Positions 1-6,230 of a stretch of 7,661 bases of DNA are shown here, one piece after another. Every line of letters begins with the position of its first letter. The first letter of the stretch is position 1. The position numbers and the translations under genes were made by a program. The notes under the pieces are model-generated. The model was not told the origin of the DNA. It saw nothing but the letters and a program-made list of their open reading frames with translations, and made no database searches. The stretch comes from JBDSGC01 sp046594105 (GTDB taxonomy: Bacteria; Acidobacteriota; Thermoanaerobaculia; Gp7-AA8): NCBI GenBank assembly GCA_046594105.1, contig JBKJQB010000293.1, positions 1-7,661 on the forward strand. The letters run 5' to 3'.

Positions 1-132
1 GGTTTGCGGAGTTTGAGCCCGGGTGTGGCCCAGGCGCGGGCGGGTGACGCTCGGGTAGCACCGGTTCCCGTGATGGGGATGCTTGGGCACGGTTGCTGAC
101 GCCCGGGAGGCGTCGTAAGTCTTGATCCCCAT
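1..132. other. GC-rich noncoding segment with inverted repeats
   Basis: No credible protein gene is seen here. The segment is rich in self-complementary pieces. GACGCC (98-103) and GGCGTC (109-114) form a perfect 6-bp hairpin with a 5-base loop. ATGGGGAT (73-80) and ATCCCCAT (125-132) form a perfect 8-bp inverted repeat that encloses that hairpin. GCCCG (17-21) can pair with CGGGC (37-41). There is no T-run after the hairpins, so an intrinsic terminator is unlikely. It could be part of a structured RNA beginning outside the window, or the leader of the tRNA-like sequence that follows at once. I do not recognise a known RNA family. Confidence 0.35.
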
Positions 133-136
133 GAGT

Positions 137-210
137 AGCCCGGTATCGTCTAGCATCGGAAGTGCTTCCCAAGCTTTTGGTCGCGAGTTCGAATCTCGTC
201 GCCCGCTCCA
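137..210 (+). tRNA. tRNA-Gly(CCC)-like sequence, 3' half good, 5' half non-canonical
   Basis: The 3' half is a textbook tRNA. The anticodon loop TTCCCAA (166-172) carries anticodon CCC at 168-170. A 5-base variable loop (178-182) follows. The T-arm is GCGAG, TTCGAAT, CTCGT (183-199). The 3' acceptor strand is CGCCCGC (200-206), with discriminator T and an encoded CCA (208-210). These match the usual bacterial tRNA-Gly(CCC). The 5' half does not fit: the expected acceptor strand GCGGGCG is absent around 137-143, where AGCCCGG is found, and the anticodon stem AGTGC/GCTTT has a T-T mismatch and a G-T pair. A D-arm-like hairpin CCGGT/ATCGG (140-144 with 155-159) is present but lies too close to the 5' end. 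It may be a decayed tRNA, a 3'-half copy left by element integration, or an unusual functional tRNA. The class is clear; whether it works is not. Confidence 0.5.
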
Positions 211-578
211 ATTCAACCCTCAGCCGATCCGGAAGTGGCGTCAAGATCGCGGGGCGCTTTCGGTCGATCGCGCCTTTCCCTCCGCTGCGCGAGGTGATCG
301 ACGCGTACGCCCTGACGTCCGACCACGGGCAGGGGAGGTCTTCCGGGACGAGCAGGAGCGCTCTCCTTCGGCCTTAACCCGATCGGGTGAGGCGCTCGAG
401 GCACCCATGCTGTACCTTGTTCACTCCTCAACAATTGGCAGCCCGGGGGGGTGGGAAGTCGGCAGGACTGCGTCCCCGGTGGGGCGCGGAGCAGGAGGTG
501 TCCGACAGTCGGGTTCCTGCGTGAGCCCCCTCACTGCGTAAACGGAACTGTCGGATCGAACGTCTCTATGACATCCGG
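211..578. other. Intergenic stretch without a supported gene
   Basis: Short open frames cross this stretch, but they overlap the tRNA-like sequence, lack ribosome sites and match nothing I recognise. Small regulatory-looking items are visible. ACCCGATCGGGT (377-388) is a perfect 12-bp palindrome. An AT-richer patch holds TTGTT (417-421) and AACAA (430-434), an inverted repeat with an 8-base spacer that could be an operator. A nested stem-loop at 501-555 is listed separately. No promoter with both good -35 and -10 boxes was found for the gene that follows. Confidence 0.4.
501..555 (+). other. Nested stem-loop upstream of the PQQ-propeller gene
   Basis: TCCGACAGT (501-509) and ACTGTCGGA (547-555) are perfect 9-bp inverted repeats. 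Inside them, GTGAG (521-525) and CTCAC (530-534) form a second hairpin with a CCCC loop. That stem can be extended by TGC/GCG if T535 is bulged. The structure ends 41 bases before the chosen start codon at 597. No U-run follows, so it is not a standard intrinsic terminator. It may be a leader RNA structure or an operator. No function is assigned. Confidence 0.4.
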
Positions 579-596
579 ATGGATGTCAGGCAAGTT

Positions 597-1955
597 ATGT
601 GGAACAAGCTCTTGATTTGCGTCCTGTTCCTTTGGGCACGCCCAGGCGGCGCTTCCGACTGGCCGAAGTACTGCGCGAACCTGGAACTGACCGGCGTCGC
701 GCAATCGGGCGGCGCAATCTCTCCAGTCACGGCAGGGACGCTGTCTCAAAAGTGGGTCGTCCGTCTCGGCGGTCCCATCGCGTCGTCTCCGGCGGTGGCC
801 TCGAACGTGGTGTATGTCGGTGATTGGAGCGGTTGGGAACATGCCCTGGCAGCCAGCGATGGTCACAGGATCGCTTCCGTGGACCTCGGGACCACCACCG
901 CTTTGCAATGCGAGCCATCCACGATCGGGATCACCTCATCGCCGGCAATCGAAAACGGCACGGTGTTTCTGGCCGGTGGCGACGAGTCGTTCTATGCCCT
1001 CAAGGCCGGCACGCTGGAGATCTCCTGGAGCAAGCGCCTCGGGAACACGGTGCAGGGATATTACGGCTGGTGTTCCCCCGCGGTGGCCGGCGGCGTCGTG
1101 CTGCAGGGTATATCCAGCAATTGCGACACGCCGTTTGTGGCCGGACGGGTGGTGGCCATGGACACCCAATCAGGAAGCACGGTCGAGGACGCGTTCCTGG
1201 TCAAGCCGGAGTGGCCCTACAACTCGACCGGATCGGGAGTGTGGACTTCGCCGGCCGTCGATCTCGATCGCAGCGCGGTCTTCGTCACTACCGGATCGGC
1301 GCTGGATGTTCATGATGGTCACTCGTTTTCCCTGGTGCGCCTTTCGCTGCAGGGTCTGCGAGTGGTGGACGACTGGAAGATCGATACCGTGGGGATCGAG
1401 GATTCGGACTGGGGTTCGTCTCCCACTTTGTTTCGCGACGGAAGCGGCCGCGCTCTGGTTGGCGCCGGGCAGAAAGACGGTCGGTACTACGCATTCAACC
1501 GCGACGATCTCGCGGCCGGGCCGGTCTGGAACACCCGTCTGGCATCGGGTGGGCCCTGCCCGCTCTGCGGCGATGGAACTCTTTCGACCGCCGCGTTCGA
1601 CGGCCAACGACTCTATGTCGGAAGCGGCAAGTTGGACGGGGAGAGCACGCTGGGCTCGGTGGTCGCCCTCGATCCGACGACCGGCAACATCCTCTGGCGC
1701 CGCTCGACGGGATCGCCCGTCATCGCCCCGATTTCCTACGCCAACGGAGTGGTGTTCACAACGGCAGGACGGCATGCACTTGCTCTGGACGCCGGGACTG
1801 GCGAGGTCCTCTGGGATTTCGCGACGAAGGCGATTTGCGTCGGAGGGATCGCCATCACCGATCAGGGGATCTACTTCGGCGACTTCTCCGGAACGCTCTA
1901 CGCGTTCGCGATTCCGCAGCCCTCACGATTCCGTTCCTCCCGGCCGCCGCGCTGA
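597..1955 (+). CDS. Secreted PQQ-repeat beta-propeller protein
   Basis: This 452-residue protein has a short basic N-terminus, a hydrophobic core (LLICVLFLW) and a likely signal-peptidase site after GGA near residue 19, so it should be exported to the periplasm or beyond. The rest is built of WD-like PQQ repeats, with recurring blocks such as SSPAV...VVYVGDWSG (about 63-78), WTSPAVD (about 216), WGSSPTLF (about 272), GSVVALDPTTGNILWR (about 353-367), HALALDAGTGEVLW and IYFGDFSGTLYAF near the end. This pattern is known from PQQ-dependent alcohol/polyvinyl-alcohol dehydrogenases and from BamB-like scaffold propellers. I cannot tell from sequence whether PQQ is bound, so enzyme activity is unproven. 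Seven cysteines lie outside the signal, including a CPLC pair at 321-324, which suggests disulfides. An in-frame ATG lies 18 bases upstream (579) without a ribosome site. The ATG at 597 has AGG six bases upstream and gives a better signal peptide, so it is preferred. The gene ends 12 bases from the convergent permease gene. Confidence 0.85.
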   Translation: MWNKLLICVLFLWARPGGASDWPKYCANLELTGVAQSGGAISPVTAGTLSQKWVVRLGGPIASSPAVASNVVYVGDWSGWEHALAASDGHRIASVDLGTTTALQCEPSTIGITSSPAIENGTVFLAGGDESFYALKAGTLEISWSKRLGNTVQGYYGWCSPAVAGGVVLQGISSNCDTPFVAGRVVAMDTQSGSTVEDAFLVKPEWPYNSTGSGVWTSPAVDLDRSAVFVTTGSALDVHDGHSFSLVRLSLQGLRVVDDWKIDTVGIEDSDWGSSPTLFRDGSGRALVGAGQKDGRYYAFNRDDLAAGPVWNTRLASGGPCPLCGDGTLSTAAFDGQRLYVGSGKLDGESTLGSVVALDPTTGNILWRRSTGSPVIAPISYANGVVFTTAGRHALALDAGTGEVLWDFATKAICVGGIAITDQGIYFGDFSGTLYAFAIPQPSRFRSSRPPR

Positions 1956-1967
1956 TCAGCCGCTGCT

Positions 1968-3197
1968 CTACTCGTAGCGCAGAGCGTCGATCGGATCGAG
2001 ACGTGATGCCTTCCGCGCCGGGTAGAAGCCGAAGAAGATGCCGACCGCGGCTGCCACACCGAACGAGAGGGCGATGGAAGATGCGCTGACCACGATGGGC
2101 CACTTGAGGAGCCTGGCCACCAGAGTCGATCCTCCCGTTCCGAGCAGCACACCGATCAACCCTCCCACCACCGACAGCGTGATCGCTTCGAAGAGAAACT
2201 GCAGAAGTACGTGCCGGCCCTTGGCGCCGATGGCCATGCGGATCCCGATCTCCCGCGTTCGTTCGGTGACGCTGACCAGCATGATGTTCATGATGCCGAT
2301 GCCACCGATGAGCAGCGAGATCGCGGCGATGGACAGCAGGAGCGTCTTGAGAATGTTCATCTGCGCTTCGTTGGCCTGGGCGATCTCTTCCTGCGAGCGC
2401 ATCATGAAATCGGAGTCGGCGCCCGGCTGGATGCGATGGCGCTGCCGCAGCAGTGCGTCAATCTGGGTCTGGGCCTCGCCCACCTGATCGGAGTTGCGGG
2501 CCGACGCGTAGATCATGCTGATCTTGGTGGTTCCCATCAGACGCTTCATGACCGTGGTGTACGGCGCGATGATTTGATCATCCTGGTCCTGGCCCATGGT
2601 GCTCCCGCCCTTGCGATCGAGCACGCCGACGACCTTGAATGGGACATTCTTCACCCGCACGATCTGTCCGACCGAGCCTCCCTGAGGGAAAAGGTTTTCC
2701 GCAACGGTGGCCCCGAGCACGGCGACCTTGGCGCCCGAGCGCACATCGGCATCGGTGAAAAACTGGCCGTCGGCAACGTTCCAGGCGCGGATGAAGGGCC
2801 AGTCCACTCCGACACCGTAAATCGAGGTTCCCCAGTTCAGCTCCCCGGCCACCGCCTGGCCGGAACTGCGCAGGTTCGGCGACACATAAGCGACCGCGGA
2901 AGCCTCCGCTTTGATGGCGTCGGCATCCTCAATGGTCAGGGTGGAGCTTCCGCTGAAGGTCTTGGCGCCGCTGGTGGTGGTGGCGCCCGGAAAAATCATG
3001 ATGAAGTTGGAGCCGAGGGAGTTGATGGTGTCCTGGATGGACTTGGTGGCGCCGTTGCCGATGGCCACGACGATGATGACGCAGCCCACTCCAATCACAA
3101 TTCCCAGCATGGTCAGGAACGAACGGAGCTTGTTTCGGAGAATGGCCTTCAAGCCGACCACCGTGATGTTGCCGAGACGCTGCATTCCGTTGGCCAT
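1968..3197 (-). CDS. MacB-like ABC transporter permease
   Basis: This 409-residue inner-membrane protein has the MacB/FtsX-type layout. One membrane helix (about 28-47, LTMLGIVIGVGCVIIVVAIG) is followed by a large periplasmic domain (about 50-280) and three helices (about 283-310, 332-356, 372-392). Family hallmarks are NKLRSFLTMLGIVIGV near the start, GGIGIMNIMLVSVTERTREI with IGIRMAIGAKG between helices 2 and 3, and the C-terminal FGFYPARKASRLDPIDALRY. It would dimerise and work with the ATPase and adaptor upstream in the same operon to drive substrates out of the periplasm by ATP-powered conformational change. The ATG at 3197 is chosen because GGAG sits eight bases upstream. The frame stays open back to 3398, but that extension is a translated repeat, not protein. 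The substrate (macrolide, peptide, lipid or siderophore) cannot be read from sequence. Confidence 0.9.
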   Translation of the reverse strand: MANGMQRLGNITVVGLKAILRNKLRSFLTMLGIVIGVGCVIIVVAIGNGATKSIQDTINSLGSNFIMIFPGATTTSGAKTFSGSSTLTIEDADAIKAEASAVAYVSPNLRSSGQAVAGELNWGTSIYGVGVDWPFIRAWNVADGQFFTDADVRSGAKVAVLGATVAENLFPQGGSVGQIVRVKNVPFKVVGVLDRKGGSTMGQDQDDQIIAPYTTVMKRLMGTTKISMIYASARNSDQVGEAQTQIDALLRQRHRIQPGADSDFMMRSQEEIAQANEAQMNILKTLLLSIAAISLLIGGIGIMNIMLVSVTERTREIGIRMAIGAKGRHVLLQFLFEAITLSVVGGLIGVLLGTGGSTLVARLLKWPIVVSASSIALSFGVAAAVGIFFGFYPARKASRLDPIDALRYE

Positions 3198-3205
3198 GTT
3201 CGTTT

Positions 3206-3209
3206 CTCC
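3206..3209 (-). promoter_or_regulatory. Ribosome binding site for the permease
   Basis: GGAG on the minus strand, eight bases before ATG 3197, decides the start. It lies just outside the heptad array, so the permease has its own ribosome site despite the repeat inserted between it and the ATPase gene. Confidence 0.7.
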
Positions 3210-3213
3210 GCTT

Positions 3214-3269
3214 GAAACCAGAAACCAGAAACCAGAAAGCAGAAAGCAGAAAGCAGAAAGCAGAAACCA
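3214..3269 (-). repeat. Heptad tandem array, 8 copies
   Basis: Eight uninterrupted 7-bp units, read on the plus strand. Copies 1-3 and 8 are GAAACCA and copies 4-7 are GAAAGCA. The block structure of the variants suggests growth by slippage. The array begins 16 bases upstream of the permease start codon. Its inverted partner lies at 3432-3466. If translated in the permease frame it gives a low-complexity Phe/Leu/Ser/Trp peptide of 7-residue period, a common source of over-long gene calls. Confidence 0.9.
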
Positions 3270-3294
3270 TCCTCCCTGCTGCCAAATCCTTCCC

Positions 3295-3413
3295 GTCATC
3301 CTGAGTCGCGCAGACGGCGAAGGATCTGCAACATCGCAGATGATGCTTGGCTGCCTCCTCGAGATTGCAGATCCTTCACTTCCCGCCCGCCAACCCACGC
3401 CGTTCAGGATGAC
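3295..3413. repeat. 119-bp nested inverted-repeat element in the pump operon
   Basis: The outer arms are GTCATCCTGA (3295-3304) and TCAGGATGAC (3404-3413), perfect over 10 bp. The inner arms are GAAGGATCTGCAA (3319-3331) and TTGCAGATCCTTC (3365-3377), perfect over 13 bp. Unpaired bases separate outer from inner arms (14 on the left, 26 on the right), and a 33-base stretch lies at the tip. In RNA this would fold into a long interrupted hairpin between the ATPase and permease cistrons. It looks like a dispersed noncoding repeat of the REP/MITE kind, judged from structure only. No transposase is encoded. Confidence 0.8.
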
Positions 3414-3431
3414 AGGAGCCGCGAAATTCTT

Positions 3432-3466
3432 TGGTTTCTGGTTTCTAGTTTCTAGTTTCTGGTTTC
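3432..3466 (+). repeat. Heptad tandem array, 5 copies, inverted partner
   Basis: Five 7-bp units, read on the plus strand as TGGTTTC, TGGTTTC, TAGTTTC, TAGTTTC, TGGTTTC. This is the reverse complement of the GAAACCA unit at 3214-3269, so the two arrays face each other across the stem-loop element. The last codons and the TAG stop of the ATPase gene fall inside this array (stop at 3454-3452, formed where a GAAACTA unit meets the next G). Confidence 0.9.
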
Positions 3467-4213
3467 GTTCCGTTGTGTCGCCTGGATGGGAGCTTCGGTG
3501 CCGCGAACTTCCACTCGTCTCTGTTCGGTGCGGACGTCTTTCTGGATGAGACCGTCGCGGACGGTGACCACCCGCGTCGCGTATTGCGCGATGTCCGATT
3601 CGTGCGTGATCAGGACTACGGTCTTTCCAGCATCGTTCAAACCCTGGAAGATGGCCATGATGTCTTCCGAGGTGCGGGAGTCGAGATTGCCGGTCGGCTC
3701 GTCCGCCAGCAGCATGGCCGGATCGGTGACCAGCGCGCGGGCGATGGCTACTCGCTGCTGCTGCCCGCCGGAAAGCTGGGAGGGTTGATTCTTTTCGCGA
3801 CCGGCCAGACCGACGCGGCGAAGCGCCTCGAGCGCTGCCTGATGCCGCCGCTCGCGCGACCAGCCCAGCTCACCGTATAGAAGGGGAAGCTCGACGTTTT
3901 CCAGTGCGGTGGTCCGGGCCAGCAGGTTGAAGCTCTGGAAGACGAAACCGATTTTTGCGTTGCGGATGACGGCGCGCTCGTCGCGATCGAGCTCGGAGAC
4001 GTCGACGCCATCGAGCCGGTAGCTGCCTGCCGTGGGGCGGTCGAGGCATCCGAGGATGTTCATGAGCGTGGACTTGCCCGATCCGGAGGGACCCATGACC
4101 GCCAGGAACTCGCCTTGTTCCACCAGCAGGTTGACGCCGGCGAGCGCCCGCACTTCCACCTCGCCCATGGTGTACACCTTGGTCAGGTCGTGAATCTCGA
4201 TGACGGAAGGCAC
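3452..4213 (-). CDS. MacB/LolD-type ABC transporter ATPase
   Basis: This 253-residue cytoplasmic nucleotide-binding subunit has every ABC motif intact: Walker A GPSGSGKST (41-49), Q-loop Gln93 in FVFQSFNLL, signature LSGGQQQR (147-154), Walker B MLLADE (167-172), D-loop NLDS (176-179) and switch His204. Spacing and wording (MNILGCLDRPTAG, DEPTGNLDS) are those of the LolD/MacB ATPase group. It would pair with the permease downstream, and the permease and ATPase domains that are fused in E. coli MacB are here separate genes. The start is GTG at 4213, two bases after the adaptor stop, with GAGGA about 11 bases upstream inside the adaptor gene, so the two genes are probably translationally coupled. 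The tail after about residue 225 is poorly conserved, and its last residues (ETRN) are encoded by the heptad array. Confidence 0.92.
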   Translation of the reverse strand: MPSVIEIHDLTKVYTMGEVEVRALAGVNLLVEQGEFLAVMGPSGSGKSTLMNILGCLDRPTAGSYRLDGVDVSELDRDERAVIRNAKIGFVFQSFNLLARTTALENVELPLLYGELGWSRERRHQAALEALRRVGLAGREKNQPSQLSGGQQQRVAIARALVTDPAMLLADEPTGNLDSRTSEDIMAIFQGLNDAGKTVVLITHESDIAQYATRVVTVRDGLIQKDVRTEQRRVEVRGTEAPIQATQRNETRN

Positions 4214-4215
4214 GA

Positions 4216-5502
4216 CTAGCGCGGTCCTCGTCCGCCGCCGCCGGGGCGCCCCGGACCTCCCGGGCCGCCCTGACCGCCGAATGCGGCAGGGCCCTCATTC
4301 TTGGTGGTGGCCAGACCGACCACGACCTCCGCGCCCGTCGTCACTTTCCCATCGACGACCTGAGTGAAATGGCCGTCGCTGATGCCGGTGCGAACCGATA
4401 CGGCCTGGAGCTTTTTGTTCGCGTCCAGCAGATAGATCGTCTGGGGCCGTTTCGGTCTCGGTCCTCCGCCGAAGGCAGCCGCCGCTCCGCCGATTCCCCG
4501 GCCGCCCTGGCCCATCCGCGCTGCCGCGCGGTCCATGTTGTTGCCGCCGCCGGCGTTGTTACCCTGCGCGCCCGCGGTGCTGGAGGCCTGCTTGCCACCA
4601 CCTTCGCCGGAGGTGTCCGGCTTGAATCGAAGTGCTGCGTTCGGAATGCGCAGGACGTCCCTGACGGTGGAGACTTCGATGGTGACGTTGGCGGTCATCT
4701 TCGGACGGAGACGATCGCCGAGGTTGGGCACTTCGATGATCACCGGATAGCTGACGACGTTCTGGGCCACCGTCGCGTTCAGCCGGATCTGGGCAATCTT
4801 CCCGCGGAACTCTTCATCAGGAAAGGCGTCGACCGTGAAGCGTGCAACCTGGCCGACCTGGATTCGGCCGATGTCCGATTGATCGACATCAGCCTGTACC
4901 TGCATCTTGGTGAGGTCCTGGGCCAGCGAGAAAAGAGTGGGTGCCTGGAAGGATGCCGCGACGGTCTGCCCGACGTCGTACTGCCGATCCACCACAATCC
5001 CGTCGATGGGGGAGATGATCCTGGCGTAGCGCAGGTTGGTCTGGGCCTGACTGAGAGCCGCCGTGGCCTGCTGAACCTGCGCGCTGGCTCCCTGGAACGC
5101 CGCTTGCGCGCCGTCCAGGTCGGCTTGCGCCGCGAGCCCCGCGCTGACCAGCCGCTGCTGGCGGTTGAAGGTGATCTTCGCGTTCGCTGTTTCCACGCGA
5201 GCTTTGGTGACGTCGGCCATGCGCTGCTCGACCTGAGCCTGGAAAGGGGTGGGATCGAGCTCGGCCAGCAACTGGCCCTGATGGACGCGGCTGTTGAAGT
5301 CGGCGTAGAGCCTGGCGATGACGCCGGAGACCTGGCTGCCGATCTGAACCGTTTTCACCGCGGAGAGGGTCCCGGTAGCCGTCACGGTCATGACCACATC
5401 GCCCCGATCCACCTTGACGGTCTGGTACCGGTCGTCTTTTTTTCCGTTTCGATTGCACGCCAGCGAGGCAGCCAGCAGGCAGATCATGACTTTTCGTGAC
5501 AA
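4216..5502 (-). CDS. MacA/HlyD-family periplasmic adaptor, probable lipoprotein
   Basis: This 428-residue membrane-fusion protein would bridge the MacB-like permease to an outer-membrane channel. Visible parts, in order: a basic start and hydrophobic stretch ending at Cys16 (LLAASLAC), a plausible though not ideal lipobox; a biotinyl-lipoyl half (about 53-87, ending GQLLAELDPTPF); an alpha-helical hairpin rich in Ala and Gln (about 88-157); the second lipoyl half (ISPIDGIVVDRQYDVGQTV, about 163-181); a beta-barrel (about 198-277); and a membrane-proximal domain (about 351-401). Two Gly-rich stretches interrupt or extend the fold: about 55 residues at 296-350 and a Gly/Pro tail from 403. The start is taken as TTG 5502, because AAGGGG lies seven bases upstream and it gives a basic signal peptide. 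ATG 5487 is the alternative. The frame remains open to 5697, but that part is promoter DNA. It is the first gene of a three-gene operon. Confidence 0.88.
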   Translation of the reverse strand: MSRKVMICLLAASLACNRNGKKDDRYQTVKVDRGDVVMTVTATGTLSAVKTVQIGSQVSGVIARLYADFNSRVHQGQLLAELDPTPFQAQVEQRMADVTKARVETANAKITFNRQQRLVSAGLAAQADLDGAQAAFQGASAQVQQATAALSQAQTNLRYARIISPIDGIVVDRQYDVGQTVAASFQAPTLFSLAQDLTKMQVQADVDQSDIGRIQVGQVARFTVDAFPDEEFRGKIAQIRLNATVAQNVVSYPVIIEVPNLGDRLRPKMTANVTIEVSTVRDVLRIPNAALRFKPDTSGEGGGKQASSTAGAQGNNAGGGNNMDRAAARMGQGGRGIGGAAAAFGGGPRPKRPQTIYLLDANKKLQAVSVRTGISDGHFTQVVDGKVTTGAEVVVGLATTKNEGPAAFGGQGGPGGPGRPGGGGRGPR

Positions 5503-5731
5503 TGTGGAACCCCTTCGCGTTACGAAATCGGAAAGCAAACGTTGAAGCGCGCCAGTGTAATCGGAGTCGGGAAACGCGAAAATTTCGTTGTTCGTTTTGT
5601 TGCTGATGAGGTGGCGGTCCCGTTCCGGTGCCAGCCCTCGGCGAGTCGGTGAGAAACGCCTGTCAACGCGAAAAAGCCGGGTTCCTGCTCGAGGCACTCA
5701 CCGCGGTATCTCTGTTATGCTTCGCGCCCCT
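5503..5731. promoter_or_regulatory. Divergent intergenic region, pump operon and bactofilin
   Basis: This 229-base region must carry the promoters of the minus-strand pump operon and the plus-strand bactofilin gene. AAGGGG (minus strand, 5515-5510) is the adaptor ribosome site. On the minus strand TACACT (5559-5554) resembles a -10 box, but only a poor -35 (TTTTCG) sits 17 bases upstream. CGAAAATTTCG (5577-5587) is an odd-centred palindrome overlapping that -35 and could be an operator. On the plus side TATGCT (5716-5721) is a weak -10 candidate. No confident promoter or known regulator site is recognised. Confidence 0.3.
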
Positions 5732-6160
5732 ATGGCGCTTTTCGCGAAAGAACCGGCATCGCCCTCCAAGCCGCAACCGCGCCCGAACGAGCCTCAGGCC
5801 TCAGTTCACGGCACGTTCCTCGGGCCGAACTGCGTGATCGACGGCACCGTTGGCGGCAGCGAGGCCGTGATGATCGAGGGCACGGTCAAGGGGAAGATCG
5901 CGCTGACCGCCGATCTACGCATCGGAACCAAGGCGCGGGTGGAAGCGACCGTCCATGCGCGCAACGTCACCATTGAGGGAAAGCTGACGGGCGACGTTTC
6001 CGCTGACGATCGTGTCGAGCTCATCGCCACCGCCACGGTCGACGGCAACATCAAGGCGCCTCGCATTGTCGTCGCTGAGGGTGCTCGTTTTCGCGGCTCG
6101 GTGGACATGGGCTCAGCCCGTCCGCGAGACGGCGAGCAGCCCCCAGCCTCCAGGAAGTAA
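5732..6160 (+). CDS. Bactofilin family cytoskeletal protein
   Basis: A small protein of 142 residues. After a Pro-rich, disordered-looking N-terminus (MALFAKEPASPSKPQPRPNE) comes a repetitive right-handed beta-helix typical of bactofilins (DUF583). Gly and Val recur about every six residues in VIDGTVGG, VMIEGTVKG, VRIGTKARV-like turns, NVTIEGKLTGDV, ATVDGNI and ARFRGSVDM. Bactofilins polymerise without nucleotide and act as scaffolds for cell shape, stalks or polar protein placement. A short Arg/Pro-containing tail ends the protein. ATG 5732 is chosen because MALF is a usual bactofilin start. ATG 5717 is possible, and neither has a clear ribosome site. The frame is open further upstream to 5588 without support. 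It is followed after 70 bases by the dehydrogenase gene on the same strand. Confidence 0.85.
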   Translation: MALFAKEPASPSKPQPRPNEPQASVHGTFLGPNCVIDGTVGGSEAVMIEGTVKGKIALTADLRIGTKARVEATVHARNVTIEGKLTGDVSADDRVELIATATVDGNIKAPRIVVAEGARFRGSVDMGSARPRDGEQPPASRK

Positions 6161-6178
6161 TCCGCCACCTGCCGCGCC

Positions 6179-6193
6179 GGACGCCTGCCGTCC
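6179..6193 (+). other. Small hairpin between bactofilin and dehydrogenase genes
   Basis: GGACG (6179-6183) and CGTCC (6189-6193) form a 5-bp stem with loop CCTGC, 19 bases after the bactofilin stop. No U-run follows, so it is at best a weak terminator or a processing structure. It may be chance in GC-rich DNA. Confidence 0.2.
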
Positions 6194-6230
6194 CGATGCG
6201 AGCCGCACGAAGAAGTCCACGGGAGAAAAC

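Noticed and set aside
122..541. 139-residue frame through the tRNA-like sequence and spacer
   Set aside because: It overlaps the tRNA-like sequence, has low-complexity composition and no ribosome site or recognised domain.
1951..1960. Palindrome GCTGATCAGC as a shared terminator between convergent genes
   Set aside because: It overlaps the propeller stop codon, is only 10 bp with no loop or T-run, and is not a plausible terminator.
814..1977. 387-residue open frame overlapping the propeller gene on the same strand
   Set aside because: Its translation is Arg/Ser/Pro-rich with no recognisable domain, while the frame of 597-1955 shows clear PQQ repeats and a signal peptide. It is a GC-bias shadow.
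2211..3215. 334-residue plus-strand frame opposite the permease
   Set aside because: It is His/Asp/Gly-rich antisense translation with no domain. The opposite strand encodes a full MacB-type permease.
3214..3466. CRISPR array
   Set aside because: The units are 7 bp with no spacers, the two arrays are inverted to each other, and no cas gene is present.
4369..5499. 376-residue plus-strand frame opposite the adaptor
   Set aside because: It lies antisense to a clear HlyD/MacA-family gene and has no motif or ribosome site of its own.
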